DNA of 35,642 nucleotides from Flavobacteriaceae bacterium (GTDB taxonomy: Bacteria > Bacteroidota > Bacteroidia > Flavobacteriales > Flavobacteriaceae), in contig JAGXIE010000040.1 of assembly GCA_024635765.1 (NCBI GenBank), positions 1 through 35,642 of the forward strand, written 5' to 3'. The notes under the pieces are model-generated. The model ran no database searches, was not told the DNA's origin, and was given only the letters and a program-made list of their open reading frames with translations. Of the stretch, positions 25,926 to 35,570 are shown piece after piece. Each line of letters opens with the position of its first letter. The stretch's first letter is position 1. Made by a program: the position numbers and the translations under genes.

Positions 25926-26381
25926 ATGAAAAATTTGAAATATGTAAGGTTGTCAATATGTGCCCTTTTATTCACGTGCTTTTCCTCTGCTCAATCTAAT
26001 TTCAGTTTTGAAATGGATCATAATGCATTCCTTGTACAAGATCTTGAGGTTGCATCCGAATTCTATATGGATATTTTAGGTTTGAAAGAAATATCCAACG
26101 GTGGACTTCCTTCCCACATTCGCTGGTTTCAGCTCAATGATAAAGTGCAGGTTCATTTAAGTGAAAGCGGGGATGATATTCAAAAGAAAAAAGGAGTACA
26201 CTTAGCTATTAAAACCCAAAATCTGGAAGGGTTCATCACCTTCCTGGATGCAAAAAATATTCATTGGGAAAATTGGCCAGGTGAAAAAAGTGCGACCCGA
26301 ATCCGCCCCGATGGGGTAAAACAAATTTATATAAGGGATCCCGATGGTTACTGGATAGAAATAAATGATAATGGGTTGTAA
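25926..26381 (+). CDS. Exported VOC-fold (glyoxalase/bleomycin-resistance-like) protein
   Basis: A 151-aa protein with a signal peptide (ending FSSAQ) and a single VOC domain: DHNAFLVQDLEVASEFYMDILGL at the start (read as two adjoining motifs) and IRPDGVKQIYIRDPDGYWIEI at the end. His (DHNAF), His154-side counterparts and the Glu of WIEI are the usual metal ligands of this fold. An exported VOC protein is unusual. It is paralogous to the frameshifted gene at 34656-35109. It may act on the keto sugars or uronates made by this locus, for example as isomerase or lyase, but no reaction can be assigned. Confidence 0.85.
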   Translation: MKNLKYVRLSICALLFTCFSSAQSNFSFEMDHNAFLVQDLEVASEFYMDILGLKEISNGGLPSHIRWFQLNDKVQVHLSESGDDIQKKKGVHLAIKTQNLEGFITFLDAKNIHWENWPGEKSATRIRPDGVKQIYIRDPDGYWIEINDNGL

Positions 26382-26615
26382 TATCTTGAATAACTATCCC
26401 AGGAAGATTAAATTTTCAAAGTCGGTAACATATAATAGCAGATAGCTGTTTATCAAAATAAAAGGTCAAAAAAATTAAGTGTTTATAGAGGTTACCGTTC
26501 TACAAAACAGGTGCTTGCTGGGGCCAATTTGAGAATGGAGTGAAATGTGAAATAAGAAACAACCGATCTAGATGATAATTTCAGCATATTCAACAACATT
26601 GATATATTTTAAAAA

Positions 26616-27443
26616 ATGAGTAAAGTAATAGTAATAACAGGAGCAGGCGGGGTTTTATGCAGCAGTTTGGCAAAAGCCCTTGCAAAGGCAGGTCATAAAA
26701 TAGCTGTCTTGGATTTAAGAATTGAAGCCGCAAATAAAGTAGCTGATGAAATTAATGTAGCAGGTGGAAAAGCGATTGGTGTATCTGCTAATGTTTTGAA
26801 AAGAGAATCTCTGGACGCAGCAAAAGAAGAAGTGAATAATTTATTAGGGAGTTGTGATATATTAATCAATGGAGCTGGAGGAAATCACCCATTAGGAACT
26901 ACAACAAATTCTTATTTGTTAGAGGAAGATCTAACAAATGAATCCAATGATTTTAAATCGTTTTTTGATTTAGATCCTGAAGGAATTAAATTTGTGTTCG
27001 ATCTAAATTTTATTGGCACCTTATTGCCAATACAAGTTTTTGCAAAGGATATGATAGGAAAAAAAGGATGTAGTATTTTGAATATTTCTTCAATGAATTC
27101 ATTTACGCCTTTAACAAAAATTCCGGCTTATAGCGCGGCAAAAGCAGCAGTTTCAAATTTCACTCAATGGCTTGCAGTTCATTTTTCAAAAGTTGGGATA
27201 AGGGTAAATGCTTTGGCACCGGGATTTTTTATTACCGATCAAAATAGAACTTTGCTAACAACCAAAAGTGGGGATTTAACACCAAGAGGAAGCACCATAA
27301 TCGAGCAGACACCGATGGGTAGATTTGGAGAGCCTGAGGATTTAATTGGCACTACATTGTGGCTATGTGGAGATGGTTCCTCTTTTGTTACAGGGGTCGT
27401 TATACCAATTGATGGCGGATTTAGTGCTTTTAGTGGAGTTTAA
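26616..27443 (+). CDS. uxuB: SDR-family D-mannonate oxidoreductase (fructuronate reductase)
   Basis: A 275-aa short-chain dehydrogenase. The cofactor motif is [10 protein letters not shown] (8-17), with Cys at a position that is usually Gly. The catalytic set is S159, Y172 and K176 (YSAAK), and the C-terminus has [13 protein letters not shown]. The sequence resembles the SDR-type mannonate oxidoreductases found beside uxuA, as in Bacillus, rather than the longer E. coli UxuB. It reduces D-fructuronate to D-mannonate in the cytoplasm. It is 20 bp before uxuA. The 234-bp gap upstream, which must hold the operon promoter if there is one, shows no clear TAnnTTTG pair. Confidence 0.86.
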   Translation: MSKVIVITGAGGVLCSSLAKALAKAGHKIAVLDLRIEAANKVADEINVAGGKAIGVSANVLKRESLDAAKEEVNNLLGSCDILINGAGGNHPLGTTTNSYLLEEDLTNESNDFKSFFDLDPEGIKFVFDLNFIGTLLPIQVFAKDMIGKKGCSILNISSMNSFTPLTKIPAYSAAKAAVSNFTQWLAVHFSKVGIRVNALAPGFFITDQNRTLLTTKSGDLTPRGSTIIEQTPMGRFGEPEDLIGTTLWLCGDGSSFVTGVVIPIDGGFSAFSGV

Positions 27444-27463
27444 AAAAATATAACATACTTATT

Positions 27464-28657
27464 ATGAGTTTATTTCTCGAAAAAACCTGGAGATGGTATG
27501 GACCTGGCGATCCTGTTTCTCTTTTAGATATTAAACAAGCCGGTGCTACCGGAATTGTTACAGCACTACATCATATTCCAAATGGAGAGCTTTGGACAAT
27601 GGCAGAAATAAAAAAACGCAAAGAAATTATTGAACAATCCGGGCTTACCTGGTCGGTTGTTGAAAGCGTTCCTATTCATGAGGATATTAAGACCCGGTCA
27701 GGTGACTTTAGAATCTTTATAGAAAATTATAAGCAAAGTATTTTGAATTTGGGAGTCTGTGGTATAGATACAGTTTGCTATAATTTTATGCCGGTTTTGG
27801 ATTGGACCCGTACAAATTTGGATTATGAAATGGAAGATGGGTCCAGAGCTCTAAGATTTGATGTAACAGCATTTACTGTTTTTGAGTTGTTCTTATTAAA
27901 AAGGCCCGGTGCTGAAGAAAATTATTCGGAGCAACAAATCGATAGGGCCAAGGGAATGCTAGAAAAAATGAGCAGTCCGGAAAAACAAATTCTTATAAAT
28001 AATATTATTGCAGGATTACCTGGTGCTGAAGAGGGGTATACACTTGAGGAATTCAACACTATTTTGGCAACATACAATTCTATAGGAGCTAAAGAATTGA
28101 AAGAAAACCTTTTTTATTTTTTAGAACAAATAATTCCAGCCGCTGAAAAAGGTGGAGTTTTAATGTGTATACATCCGGATGATCCTCCTTTTCCAATTTT
28201 GGGTTTACCAAGAGTAGTGAGTACAGAACAAGATATTTTAGATATATACAAGGCGGTGGATAGTCCTAATAATGGATTGACATTTTGTACAGGTTCATTC
28301 GGAGTTCGTCCGGATAATGATTTGCCGGGAATGGTAGAGCGTTTAGGGGAAAGAATTCATTTTATTCATTTAAGAAGTACACAAAGGGATGCCCTCGGTA
28401 ACTTTCACGAGGCAAACCATCTTGAAGGAGATGTGGATATGTTTGGTGTCATGAAAGCATTAATATCCGAACAGGAAAAAAGAAAAGTTGCTGGTAGAAA
28501 AGATCTAAGAATGCCAATGCGCCCGGATCATGGGCATCAAATGTTAGATGATTTACTTAAAAAAACCAACTCGGGTTATTCCGCAATCGGCAGATTGAGG
28601 GGCTTAGCCGAATTGAGAGGATTGGAACTTGGAATTTCTAAAAGTTTAAAATTATGA
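27464..28657 (+). CDS. uxuA: D-mannonate dehydratase
   Basis: A 397-aa TIM-barrel enzyme of normal UxuA length. Recognisable stretches are [59 protein letters not shown] and [11 protein letters not shown], containing His and Cys residues expected to hold the divalent metal. It dehydrates D-mannonate to 2-keto-3-deoxygluconate. Its stop overlaps the uxaC start by four bases (ATGA). Confidence 0.96.
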   Translation: MSLFLEKTWRWYGPGDPVSLLDIKQAGATGIVTALHHIPNGELWTMAEIKKRKEIIEQSGLTWSVVESVPIHEDIKTRSGDFRIFIENYKQSILNLGVCGIDTVCYNFMPVLDWTRTNLDYEMEDGSRALRFDVTAFTVFELFLLKRPGAEENYSEQQIDRAKGMLEKMSSPEKQILINNIIAGLPGAEEGYTLEEFNTILATYNSIGAKELKENLFYFLEQIIPAAEKGGVLMCIHPDDPPFPILGLPRVVSTEQDILDIYKAVDSPNNGLTFCTGSFGVRPDNDLPGMVERLGERIHFIHLRSTQRDALGNFHEANHLEGDVDMFGVMKALISEQEKRKVAGRKDLRMPMRPDHGHQMLDDLLKKTNSGYSAIGRLRGLAELRGLELGISKSLKL

Positions 28658-30066
28658 ATAAACTCAACTCAAAAAAATTTATTACTGAAAATTTTTTATT
28701 GAATTCTAAAGAAGCTGAAATTTTGTTTCATGAATACGCAAAAGACCTGCCGATTATTGACTATCACAGTCATTTGTCTGCCAAACAAATTGCAGAAAAT
28801 AAACCTATCGGAAATATCACTGAAGCTTGGTTGAGTGGAGATCATTACAAATGGCGAGGTATGCGAGCTAATGGGATTGATGAACAATACATCACGGGAA
28901 CTGCATCTTTAGAAGAAAAATTCAGCAAATGGGCAGAAACCGTTCCATATACATTGAGAAATCCATTATTTCATTGGACCCAATTAGAATTGAAACGTTA
29001 TTTTGATATAGATACAATTCTACAGCCAAGTTCCGCAAAAGAGATTTACAACAAAATGAATGATGTTTTAGCATTAAAAACACCGGCGCAGCTTTTGGAA
29101 CAAATGAAGGTGGAAGTAGTGTGTACAACAGACGACCCTGCAGATGACCTTTATTATCATCGGCAAATTGCTAAAGGAGATTTTTATACAAAAGTTCTTC
29201 CAACTTTTCGATCAGATAGATTATTTATGATCGAACAACCCGATTTTATAAGTTACTTAAAAGATTTGGAGGCCTGTATTGAATTTTCTATAGGTAGTTT
29301 TCCTGGTTTATTAAGAGCAATCGATTATAGAATAGAATTTTTTCATCAGAATGGTTGTCGTTTATCTGATTTTGGAATAAGCGGTGCTCACTCAATAGTA
29401 GATTTCACAATCGATGAAATAATATTTATTTTCGATAGATATTTAAATGGACATGAACTTTCTCCTTTGGAAATAAGCAAATACAAATCAAGTATTTTTC
29501 TTCATTTGGGGAAAAAATACCATGAGAAGAATTGGGTTCAACAATTTCATTTAGGATCAATTAGGAATAACAACAGTCGTTTGCAAGCATTATTAGGTTC
29601 AGATGTAGGTTGCGATTCTATAGGGGACTTTCCAATGGCAATTTTTATGTCAAAACTTTTTAACCAACTCGATCGCAATGATCAATTGGCAAAAACCATT
29701 ACCTATAATTTAAACCCTTCACAAAATGAAGTTTTTGCAACCATGATGGGAAATTTTAATACCGGTGGTATTCCAGGGAAAATGCAATGGGGTTCCAGCT
29801 GGTGGTTTTTGGATCAAAAAGATGGTATGGAAAAACAATTGAATACACTTTCAAACATCGGATTGTTAAGTAGATTTGTAGGTATGTTGACGGATAGTCG
29901 TAGTTTTTTATCGTTTCCTAGACACGAATATTTTAGAAGAATTTTGTGCGATCTGATTGCGGAAGATTTAAAGAAGGGATTAGTTCCGGATGACATTTCC
30001 TTTCTTGGAAATATGATACAGAATATTTGCTACAACAATGCGGTAGATTATTTTGATTTTAATTAA
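28654..30066 (+). CDS. uxaC: D-glucuronate isomerase (uronate isomerase)
   Basis: A 470-aa amidohydrolase-superfamily enzyme with the family pattern: [16 protein letters not shown] (metal-binding HxH), [39 protein letters not shown], and the C-terminal [19 protein letters not shown]. It converts D-glucuronate to D-fructuronate, the first cytoplasmic step. It overlaps uxuA and lies 6 bp before the TRAP binding-protein gene, so uptake and first step are co-expressed. Confidence 0.96.
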   Translation: MNKLNSKKFITENFLLNSKEAEILFHEYAKDLPIIDYHSHLSAKQIAENKPIGNITEAWLSGDHYKWRGMRANGIDEQYITGTASLEEKFSKWAETVPYTLRNPLFHWTQLELKRYFDIDTILQPSSAKEIYNKMNDVLALKTPAQLLEQMKVEVVCTTDDPADDLYYHRQIAKGDFYTKVLPTFRSDRLFMIEQPDFISYLKDLEACIEFSIGSFPGLLRAIDYRIEFFHQNGCRLSDFGISGAHSIVDFTIDEIIFIFDRYLNGHELSPLEISKYKSSIFLHLGKKYHEKNWVQQFHLGSIRNNNSRLQALLGSDVGCDSIGDFPMAIFMSKLFNQLDRNDQLAKTITYNLNPSQNEVFATMMGNFNTGGIPGKMQWGSSWWFLDQKDGMEKQLNTLSNIGLLSRFVGMLTDSRSFLSFPRHEYFRRILCDLIAEDLKKGLVPDDISFLGNMIQNICYNNAVDYFDFN

Positions 30067-30072
30067 AAATAC

Positions 30073-31047
30073 ATGAAATATAAAGCTATCATAATATTGT
30101 TTATTTTGATTGGGTTTGGCTCATGTAAAAAGGATTTAAAATCAAAGGTACTTTATTTAGCCCATGGGCTGCCTCAAACACATCCAGCACATAAAGGGTT
30201 TTTAGCTTTTCAAAATGCATTAGAAAGAAAATCTGCGGGAAAATTGAAAATTAAAATCTTTTCAGATGGGCAGTTAGGTTCAGAACGGGAGGTATTAGAG
30301 TTATTACAAATCGGGAGTATTGCAATGACGAAGGTAAGTACAGCGACCTTGTCCAATTTCGTGCCTGAATATCAAGTATTAGGTATCCCTTATTTGTTTC
30401 GTGATAAGGAGCATTTGTCCAAGGTTTTAGAAGGGGAAATTGGGAAGTCGTTATTAGAAAAGGGTAGTAAATTTTGGCTCCGGGGTCTTTGCTTTTATGA
30501 TGCTGGAAGTAGAAGTTTTTATACGAAAACAAAAGCGATTCGAATTCCGAATGATTTAAAAGGACTTAAAATTAGAGTGATGAACAACCAAATGTCAATT
30601 AAGATGGTAAATGCTTTAGGCGGTTCTGCTACTCCAATGGCTTTAGGGGAGTTATACACCGCTCTCCAGCAAGGTGTAGTTGATGGAGCGGAAAATAATC
30701 CGCCATCATTTGTGTCAACTCAACATTATGAAGTGTGCAAATATTATACTATAGATGAACATTCTTCTGTTCCGGATGTGTTATTGGTAAGTACAAAATA
30801 TTGGGAAAAATTATCTGATCAAGAAAAGAGATGGTTACAAGAGGCGGCTGATGAATCTTCAATAGACCAAAAGCGATTTTGGCAAGAATCTGTAACTGAA
30901 TCTATAAAAATAGCCAAGGCTTCTGGGGTGGAAATTATTTTTCCCGATAAATCTTTATTTAAAGATAAGTCAAAATCGGTATTAGAAGAATTTGAAAAAG
31001 AATATCCTAGAATGTCTGAATTAGTAAATCAAATAAAGGCTCAATAG
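30073..31047 (+). CDS. TRAP transporter substrate-binding lipoprotein (DctP family)
   Basis: A 324-aa protein. The signal has Cys18 in GFGSCKKDLKS, so it is anchored by lipid rather than free in the periplasm. The DctP fold shows in GQLGSEREVLELLQIG, LKGLKIRVMNNQMSIKMVNALG (Arg that binds the substrate carboxylate), ELYTALQQGVVDGAEN and WEKLSDQEKRWLQEAA. Position between uxaC and kdgK makes a uronate, most likely D-glucuronate, the probable ligand. Confidence 0.93.
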   Translation: MKYKAIIILFILIGFGSCKKDLKSKVLYLAHGLPQTHPAHKGFLAFQNALERKSAGKLKIKIFSDGQLGSEREVLELLQIGSIAMTKVSTATLSNFVPEYQVLGIPYLFRDKEHLSKVLEGEIGKSLLEKGSKFWLRGLCFYDAGSRSFYTKTKAIRIPNDLKGLKIRVMNNQMSIKMVNALGGSATPMALGELYTALQQGVVDGAENNPPSFVSTQHYEVCKYYTIDEHSSVPDVLLVSTKYWEKLSDQEKRWLQEAADESSIDQKRFWQESVTESIKIAKASGVEIIFPDKSLFKDKSKSVLEEFEKEYPRMSELVNQIKAQ

Positions 31048-31049
31048 TT

Positions 31050-31541
31050 ATGAAAAATGCTGACATTGTTTTTAATAAAATTAACAGAGTTTTAGAGGTT
31101 TCTTTAGTCATCATTTTTGCACTTTTAGTGATAGATGTTTTATGGCAAGTTTTTTCCAGATATATTTTAAACATTTCTTTCTCTTTTACAGAGGAGTTTG
31201 CTCGTTTTTCATTGATTTGGTTATCAATTTTAGGAGCAGCATATCTCAATGCTAAGAGAGAACATTTATCAATGGATTTTATATACAGAAAATTATCTTC
31301 AGATAACAAAAGGAAGATATCCATACTAATAGAGATATTCATCTTTTTATTTGCATTCCTGGTAATGGTTATTGGAGGATTAAATTTAGTGTATATAACC
31401 CTGCACTTAGAACAAATTTCGGGCACATTACGTATTCCGCTGGGTTATGTATATGCTATCCTGCCATTTAGCGGATTACTTATTTCATGGTTTTCTATTT
31501 ATCATATTTCAAAAATTTATAAAAACCAAATAAAGGATTAA
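31050..31541 (+). CDS. TRAP transporter small membrane subunit (DctQ family)
   Basis: A 163-aa protein with four predicted membrane helices (about 14-36, 46-66, 86-110, 126-148) and the DctQ motif FTEEFARFSLIWLSILGAAY. It pairs with the large subunit encoded 2 bp downstream. Confidence 0.94.
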   Translation: MKNADIVFNKINRVLEVSLVIIFALLVIDVLWQVFSRYILNISFSFTEEFARFSLIWLSILGAAYLNAKREHLSMDFIYRKLSSDNKRKISILIEIFIFLFAFLVMVIGGLNLVYITLHLEQISGTLRIPLGYVYAILPFSGLLISWFSIYHISKIYKNQIKD

Positions 31542-31543
31542 CT

Positions 31544-32848
31544 ATGAGTATTGAAGTCGTTACTATATTAGTATTATTTGTTAGTTTTTTTATTCTTTTA
31601 ATGCTAAAAGTACCTGTTGCTTATAGTATTGGAATTTCAACAACTATTAGTTTATTATTGAATATTGACAGAATGCCTGGTTTAACTACCATAGCACAGC
31701 GTATGACTACCGGAATTGATAGTTTTGCATTATTGGCAATTCCGTTTTTTGTTTTTGCAGGTGAAATTATGAAACGCGGCGGTATTGCAAATAGGCTTAT
31801 AAATTTTGCTAAATCATTAGTAGCAAGCCTTCCCGGTGGATTGGCTTACGTTAACGTCCTGGCGTCTATGCTATTTGGTGCAATTTCTGGTTCAGCCATT
31901 GCGGCAACATCTGCAATAGGGAGTATTATGACAGACAGAATGGAAGATGATGGCTATCCTAGGGAATTTAGCGCATCCGTAAATATTACATCTTCAACTA
32001 CTGGCTTATTAATTCCTCCCAGTAATATTTTAATTGTTTACGCATTGGCAAGTGGAGGTACAGCATCTGTAGCAGCATTATTTATTGCGGGCTATTTACC
32101 AGGAATTTTATTAGGGGTTGCTTTAATGGGATATATAGGCTTTGTTGCGATTAGAAAAAATTTTGCCAAAGGGGAAAGAACACCAATTATTGAAATATGG
32201 ATCTATTTTAGAAAAGCATTTTTCAGTCTTCTTTTATTGTTAATTGTAGTTGGGGGTATTATTGCGGGGATATTCACTGCTACCGAAGCATCAGCAATTG
32301 CAGTTTTATATGCTGGTATTCTGGCGTTAATTTATGGAAATATGACGGTAAAAGATTTTCCTGACATATTATTGGTTAGTGCAAAAACTACTGCGGTGGT
32401 CATGTTCTTGATTTGTACCTCAATGGCAATGTCCTGGTTGTTTTCTTTTGAAAGTATTCCTGAATTAATGAGTAGTTTTCTGTTGGAACAGTTCAGTAAC
32501 AAGTTTGTTATATTTTTAATCATTAATGTTATTTTACTGGTAATAGGAACTTTTATGGATATTACCCCAGCAGTTTTAATTTTTACTCCAATTTTCTTAC
32601 CGGTTGTTACTGCCTTAGGAATGCATCCAGTGCATTTTGGAATTGTAATAGTTCTTAATTTATGTATTGGTTTATGCACACCACCGGTTGGAACAGTTCT
32701 TTTTGTTGGTAGTGGAGTGGCTAAAGTATCTGTATCTCAGGTTATTAAACCATTACTCCCGTTTTTAGCGATTATGATAATTGTATTACTGTTAGTTGTT
32801 TATATTCCTGAAATATCAATGTTTTTGCCAAAATTATTTAATTTATAA
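31544..32848 (+). CDS. TRAP transporter large permease (DctM family)
   Basis: A 434-aa, highly hydrophobic protein with about 12 membrane segments. Family motifs are AIPFFVFAGEIMKRGGIANRL, GAISGSAIAATSAIG, IPPSNILIVYA and the repeat-two counterpart GLCTPPVGTVLFVG. It forms the sodium-driven transport channel that carries the uronate across the inner membrane. It is 2 bp after the DctQ gene and 12 bp before kdgK. Confidence 0.95.
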   Translation: MSIEVVTILVLFVSFFILLMLKVPVAYSIGISTTISLLLNIDRMPGLTTIAQRMTTGIDSFALLAIPFFVFAGEIMKRGGIANRLINFAKSLVASLPGGLAYVNVLASMLFGAISGSAIAATSAIGSIMTDRMEDDGYPREFSASVNITSSTTGLLIPPSNILIVYALASGGTASVAALFIAGYLPGILLGVALMGYIGFVAIRKNFAKGERTPIIEIWIYFRKAFFSLLLLLIVVGGIIAGIFTATEASAIAVLYAGILALIYGNMTVKDFPDILLVSAKTTAVVMFLICTSMAMSWLFSFESIPELMSSFLLEQFSNKFVIFLIINVILLVIGTFMDITPAVLIFTPIFLPVVTALGMHPVHFGIVIVLNLCIGLCTPPVGTVLFVGSGVAKVSVSQVIKPLLPFLAIMIIVLLLVVYIPEISMFLPKLFNL

Positions 32849-32860
32849 ACATTATATACA

Positions 32861-33901
32861 ATGAAAAGAGTAGTAAGCTTTGGAGAGATCATGTTAAGAT
32901 TATCGCCTCCAGGATTTTTGAGATTTTCCCAAACAAACAATTTTGATGTTGTTTATGGGGGTGGAGAATCCAACGTTGCGGTATCCCTTGCAAACTATGG
33001 GGTGCCGGTTGATTTTGTAACGCGTTTGCCAAAAAATGATATTGGGGAATGCGCGATGATGGAAATGCGCAAAAGGGGCGTTGGGGTTGATCAAATTGTG
33101 TATGGTGGTGACCGGTTGGGTATCTACTTTTTAGAAACCGGCGCGGTATCAAGAGGAAGTAAAGTTGTGTATGACCGGGCCCATTCGTCCATTGCCGAGA
33201 TTAAATCGGGAATGATCGATTGGGAACAAGTATTTAAAGGAGTGGAATGGTTTCATTGGACGGGTATTACCCCTGCAATCTCTCAAGGAGCGGCCGATGT
33301 TTGTTTAGAGGCAGTAAAAATGGCCAGCAAATTAGGGATTACCATTTCCACCGATTTAAATTACCGGGCAAAACTTTGGAAATACGGAGTAGAGCCGGAA
33401 ACCATTATGACCGAATTGACATCCTACTGTGATGTTATTTTGGGTAATGAAGAAGATGCTGAAAAACACTTCGGAATTAAACCTGAAGATCTGGATATTA
33501 CAACCCAGGGACACGATGTAAAAGCTGAAGCTTTCTTATCGGTATGTCAGCAAATGATGGAGAAATTTCCACGAGCCAAAAAAGTGATTACCACATTGAG
33601 AGGTTCAATTTCTGCATCCCACAATACTTGGGCCGGGGTTTTATATGATGGAACAACAATGTTCCAATCCCCACAATACCAAATTACGGATATAGTGGAT
33701 AGGGTTGGTGGAGGAGATTCATTTATGGGAGGCCTTATCTATGGATTGTTACAATATCCTGAAGACGATCAAAATGCCCTGAATTTCGCGGTAGCAGCTT
33801 CCTGTTTAAAACATACGATTAAAGGCGATGCAAACCTGGTAACAGTTGATGAAGTACAAAAATTAATGGGAGGAGATTCCTCCGGTAGGGTTGCGAGATA
33901 A
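32861..33901 (+). CDS. kdgK: 2-keto-3-deoxygluconate kinase (PfkB family)
   Basis: A 346-aa ribokinase-fold sugar kinase. The N-terminal MKRVVSFGEIMLRLSPPGF and VYGGGESNVAVSLANYG bind the sugar. The C-terminal VDRVGGGDSFMGGLIYG holds the catalytic Asp (D286) and anion hole. It phosphorylates KDG to KDPG. The aldolase gene follows after 18 bp. KdgK/KDPG aldolase pairs also serve alginate breakdown, but uxaC and uxuA next to it point to glucuronate here. Confidence 0.93.
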   Translation: MKRVVSFGEIMLRLSPPGFLRFSQTNNFDVVYGGGESNVAVSLANYGVPVDFVTRLPKNDIGECAMMEMRKRGVGVDQIVYGGDRLGIYFLETGAVSRGSKVVYDRAHSSIAEIKSGMIDWEQVFKGVEWFHWTGITPAISQGAADVCLEAVKMASKLGITISTDLNYRAKLWKYGVEPETIMTELTSYCDVILGNEEDAEKHFGIKPEDLDITTQGHDVKAEAFLSVCQQMMEKFPRAKKVITTLRGSISASHNTWAGVLYDGTTMFQSPQYQITDIVDRVGGGDSFMGGLIYGLLQYPEDDQNALNFAVAASCLKHTIKGDANLVTVDEVQKLMGGDSSGRVAR

Positions 33902-33919
33902 TATTAAAAATTTTAGGTT

Positions 33920-34594
33920 ATGGCACAATATTCAAGATTAGAAGTAGCTTCTGTAATGCAAAAGGATGGTATGATACCATTGTTTTACCACTCGGATGTG
34001 GAAGTGGGAAAAAAAGTTTTAAAAGCCTGTTATGATGGGGGTGGACGTTTACTGGAGTTTACAAGCAGGGGTGATTTTGCTTTTGAAATCTTTGGAGAAC
34101 TCAATAAATATGCTCTTAAAGAATTACCAGGAATGATCCTCGGGGTAGGGTCAATAACTGATGCGGGTTCAGCATCAATGTACATGCAACTGGGCTCAAA
34201 TTTTATAATAACACCTGTTTTGCGGGAGGATATTGCAATTGTTTGTAACCGCCGTAAAGTTTTGTGGTCTCCAGGATGTGGCTCTCTTACAGAGATTGCA
34301 CGTGCAGAAGAATTGGGGTGTGAGATAGTGAAATTATTTCCTGGAGGTATTTATGGTCCAGATTTTGTCAAATCCATCAAGGGACCACAACCTTGGACGA
34401 GCATAATGCCCACAGGTGGAGTTTCTACCGACAAAGAAAACCTTAAATCTTGGTTTGACGCAGGAGTCACTTGTGTTGGAATTGGATCAAATTTGATTTC
34501 CAAAAACATTTTAGATAAAAAAGATTATTTAGGGCTTGAAATGAATGTAAAGGATGTGCTTCAAATTATCCAATCCATTCGGGGGGCAATTTGA
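33920..34594 (+). CDS. eda: KDPG aldolase (bifunctional 4-hydroxy-2-oxoglutarate aldolase)
   Basis: A 224-aa class I aldolase, close to the usual size. The Schiff-base lysine is K138 in EIVKLFPGG, the catalytic Glu is E46 in LLEFTSRG, and IMPTGGVS binds the phosphate. It splits KDPG into pyruvate and glyceraldehyde 3-phosphate and so finishes the route begun by uxaC. The operon continues with no clear terminator into the VOC pseudogene 61 bp downstream. Confidence 0.94.
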   Translation: MAQYSRLEVASVMQKDGMIPLFYHSDVEVGKKVLKACYDGGGRLLEFTSRGDFAFEIFGELNKYALKELPGMILGVGSITDAGSASMYMQLGSNFIITPVLREDIAIVCNRRKVLWSPGCGSLTEIARAEELGCEIVKLFPGGIYGPDFVKSIKGPQPWTSIMPTGGVSTDKENLKSWFDAGVTCVGIGSNLISKNILDKKDYLGLEMNVKDVLQIIQSIRGAI

Positions 34595-34655
34595 AATCAC
34601 CGATTTATAGAATCTATATTGGCCCAATCTAGTATTAGCATTAAACGATGGAACA

Positions 34656-35109
34656 ATGAAAAAATTAACACTATTATTTCTCCTTCTTGGATTTTCAGAA
34701 TTCATAATTGCTCAGGAAAACTCATTATTTTCTGTGACATTCAATCACGTAGCCCGCTCCGTAAAAGAGGTCAATCGTTCGGCTGAATTTTACAAAAAAA
34801 CCTTAAATTTTGAAGAGATAACCAATCGCTCAAAAAAGGAAGGAAGAAGATGGCTATCTTTAGGGAAAAGAATTACTCCTTATTGCTGCCACTAATTTAA
34901 ACGAGATAGTCGTGGATAATAATAGGGTTCATTTTGCATTGACAGCACTCGGTTTTGATTTCTTTATCAAGAAGCTGGAATCAATGAATATAAAATATTT
35001 TGACTGGCAGGGAATACCTAATAAAATAAAGATTAGAGCAGATGGGGTTAAACAAATTTATTTTCAGGATCCTGATGGTTATTGGATTGAGGTAAACAGT
35101 GATATATAA
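34656..35109 (+). pseudogene. Exported VOC-fold protein gene, frameshifted
   Basis: The ATG at 34656 opens a signal peptide (ending EFIIAQ) and the first half of a VOC domain (SVTFNHVARSVKEVNRSAEFYKK), ending early at 34893-34895. A shift into the +1 frame at about 34878 recovers LIAATNLNEIVVDNNRVHFAL and the second half, which closes with IRADGVKQIYFQDPDGYWIEV at 35109. The break is a small indel in the GKRIT stretch. The remainder is well preserved, so it is a fresh pseudogene or a sequencing error. It is a paralogue of 25926-26381. Confidence 0.85.
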
Positions 35110-35151
35110 GATCGGCCTGAGTGAATTTCAATTTAGGAAATCACTTTTTTT

Positions 35152-35242
35152 CCTGTGTCCAAGACCTTTTTGACGAAACGCTTTCCCCGCAATACGGAAC
35201 ATGTCTTTGGGGGAGTATCGGGATAAAGGGGAAAGTGCTGAG
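35152..35242 (+). repeat. 92-bp palindromic repeat, right copy
   Basis: Direct-orientation counterpart of 391-482, starting CCTGTGTCCAAGACCTTTTT and ending AAAGTGCTGAG. The palindrome arms are better preserved here (CTTTCCCC at 35181-35188 against GGGGAAAG near 35235). It lies 42 bp after the last gene of the locus. Confidence 0.75.
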
Positions 35243-35282
35243 GAGTTGGTAGTTCTAAATATGATTTTACTGATAGGGAAGT

Positions 35283-35324
35283 AGGGAACTAATTATTATG
35301 AATATTAATTGGTTTCCCTTTTTT
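35283..35324 (+). terminator. Probable intrinsic terminator of the uronate operon
   Basis: AGGGAACTAATTA (35283-35295) pairs with TAATTGGTTTCCCT (35306-35319), with one small bulge, and a run of six T residues follows on the + strand. It is the first strong hairpin with a T tract after eda and the VOC pseudogene. Confidence 0.65.
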
Positions 35325-35535
35325 GATAAAATTTTATCACAAACCGGTTTGCCCTGAATAATCTGAAAAAGTAAATGGATTCCATATTATTTATCTTGAA
35401 ATGACAAGAATTAAGGTTTCGTTTTTGTTAAAGTTTGTTAAAGGTGTCAAATTCGGTGTCAACGTTTTTTAGGGCCTTCCAAAGCCCTTTATATAGCTGG
35501 TTTTTTGAAATTTGGTTAGTTCCTCTTTCTCCGCT

Positions 35536-35570
35536 AAAAGCCCCGTAAACGTAATGTTTACGGGGCTTTT
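35536..35570. terminator. Strong bidirectional terminator hairpin
   Basis: AAAAGCCCCGTAAAC (35536-35550), a 5-nt loop and GTTTACGGGGCTTTT (35556-35570) form a perfect 15-bp stem flanked by A and T runs, so it can end transcripts from both sides. From here to 35642, and between 35325 and 35535, I see no convincing gene. Confidence 0.8.

Noticed and set aside
26382-26615. Gap before uxuB searched for an operator of the GTGTGCGGACAC type and for a small gene
   Set aside because: No operator, no clear promoter pair and no convincing short gene was found.
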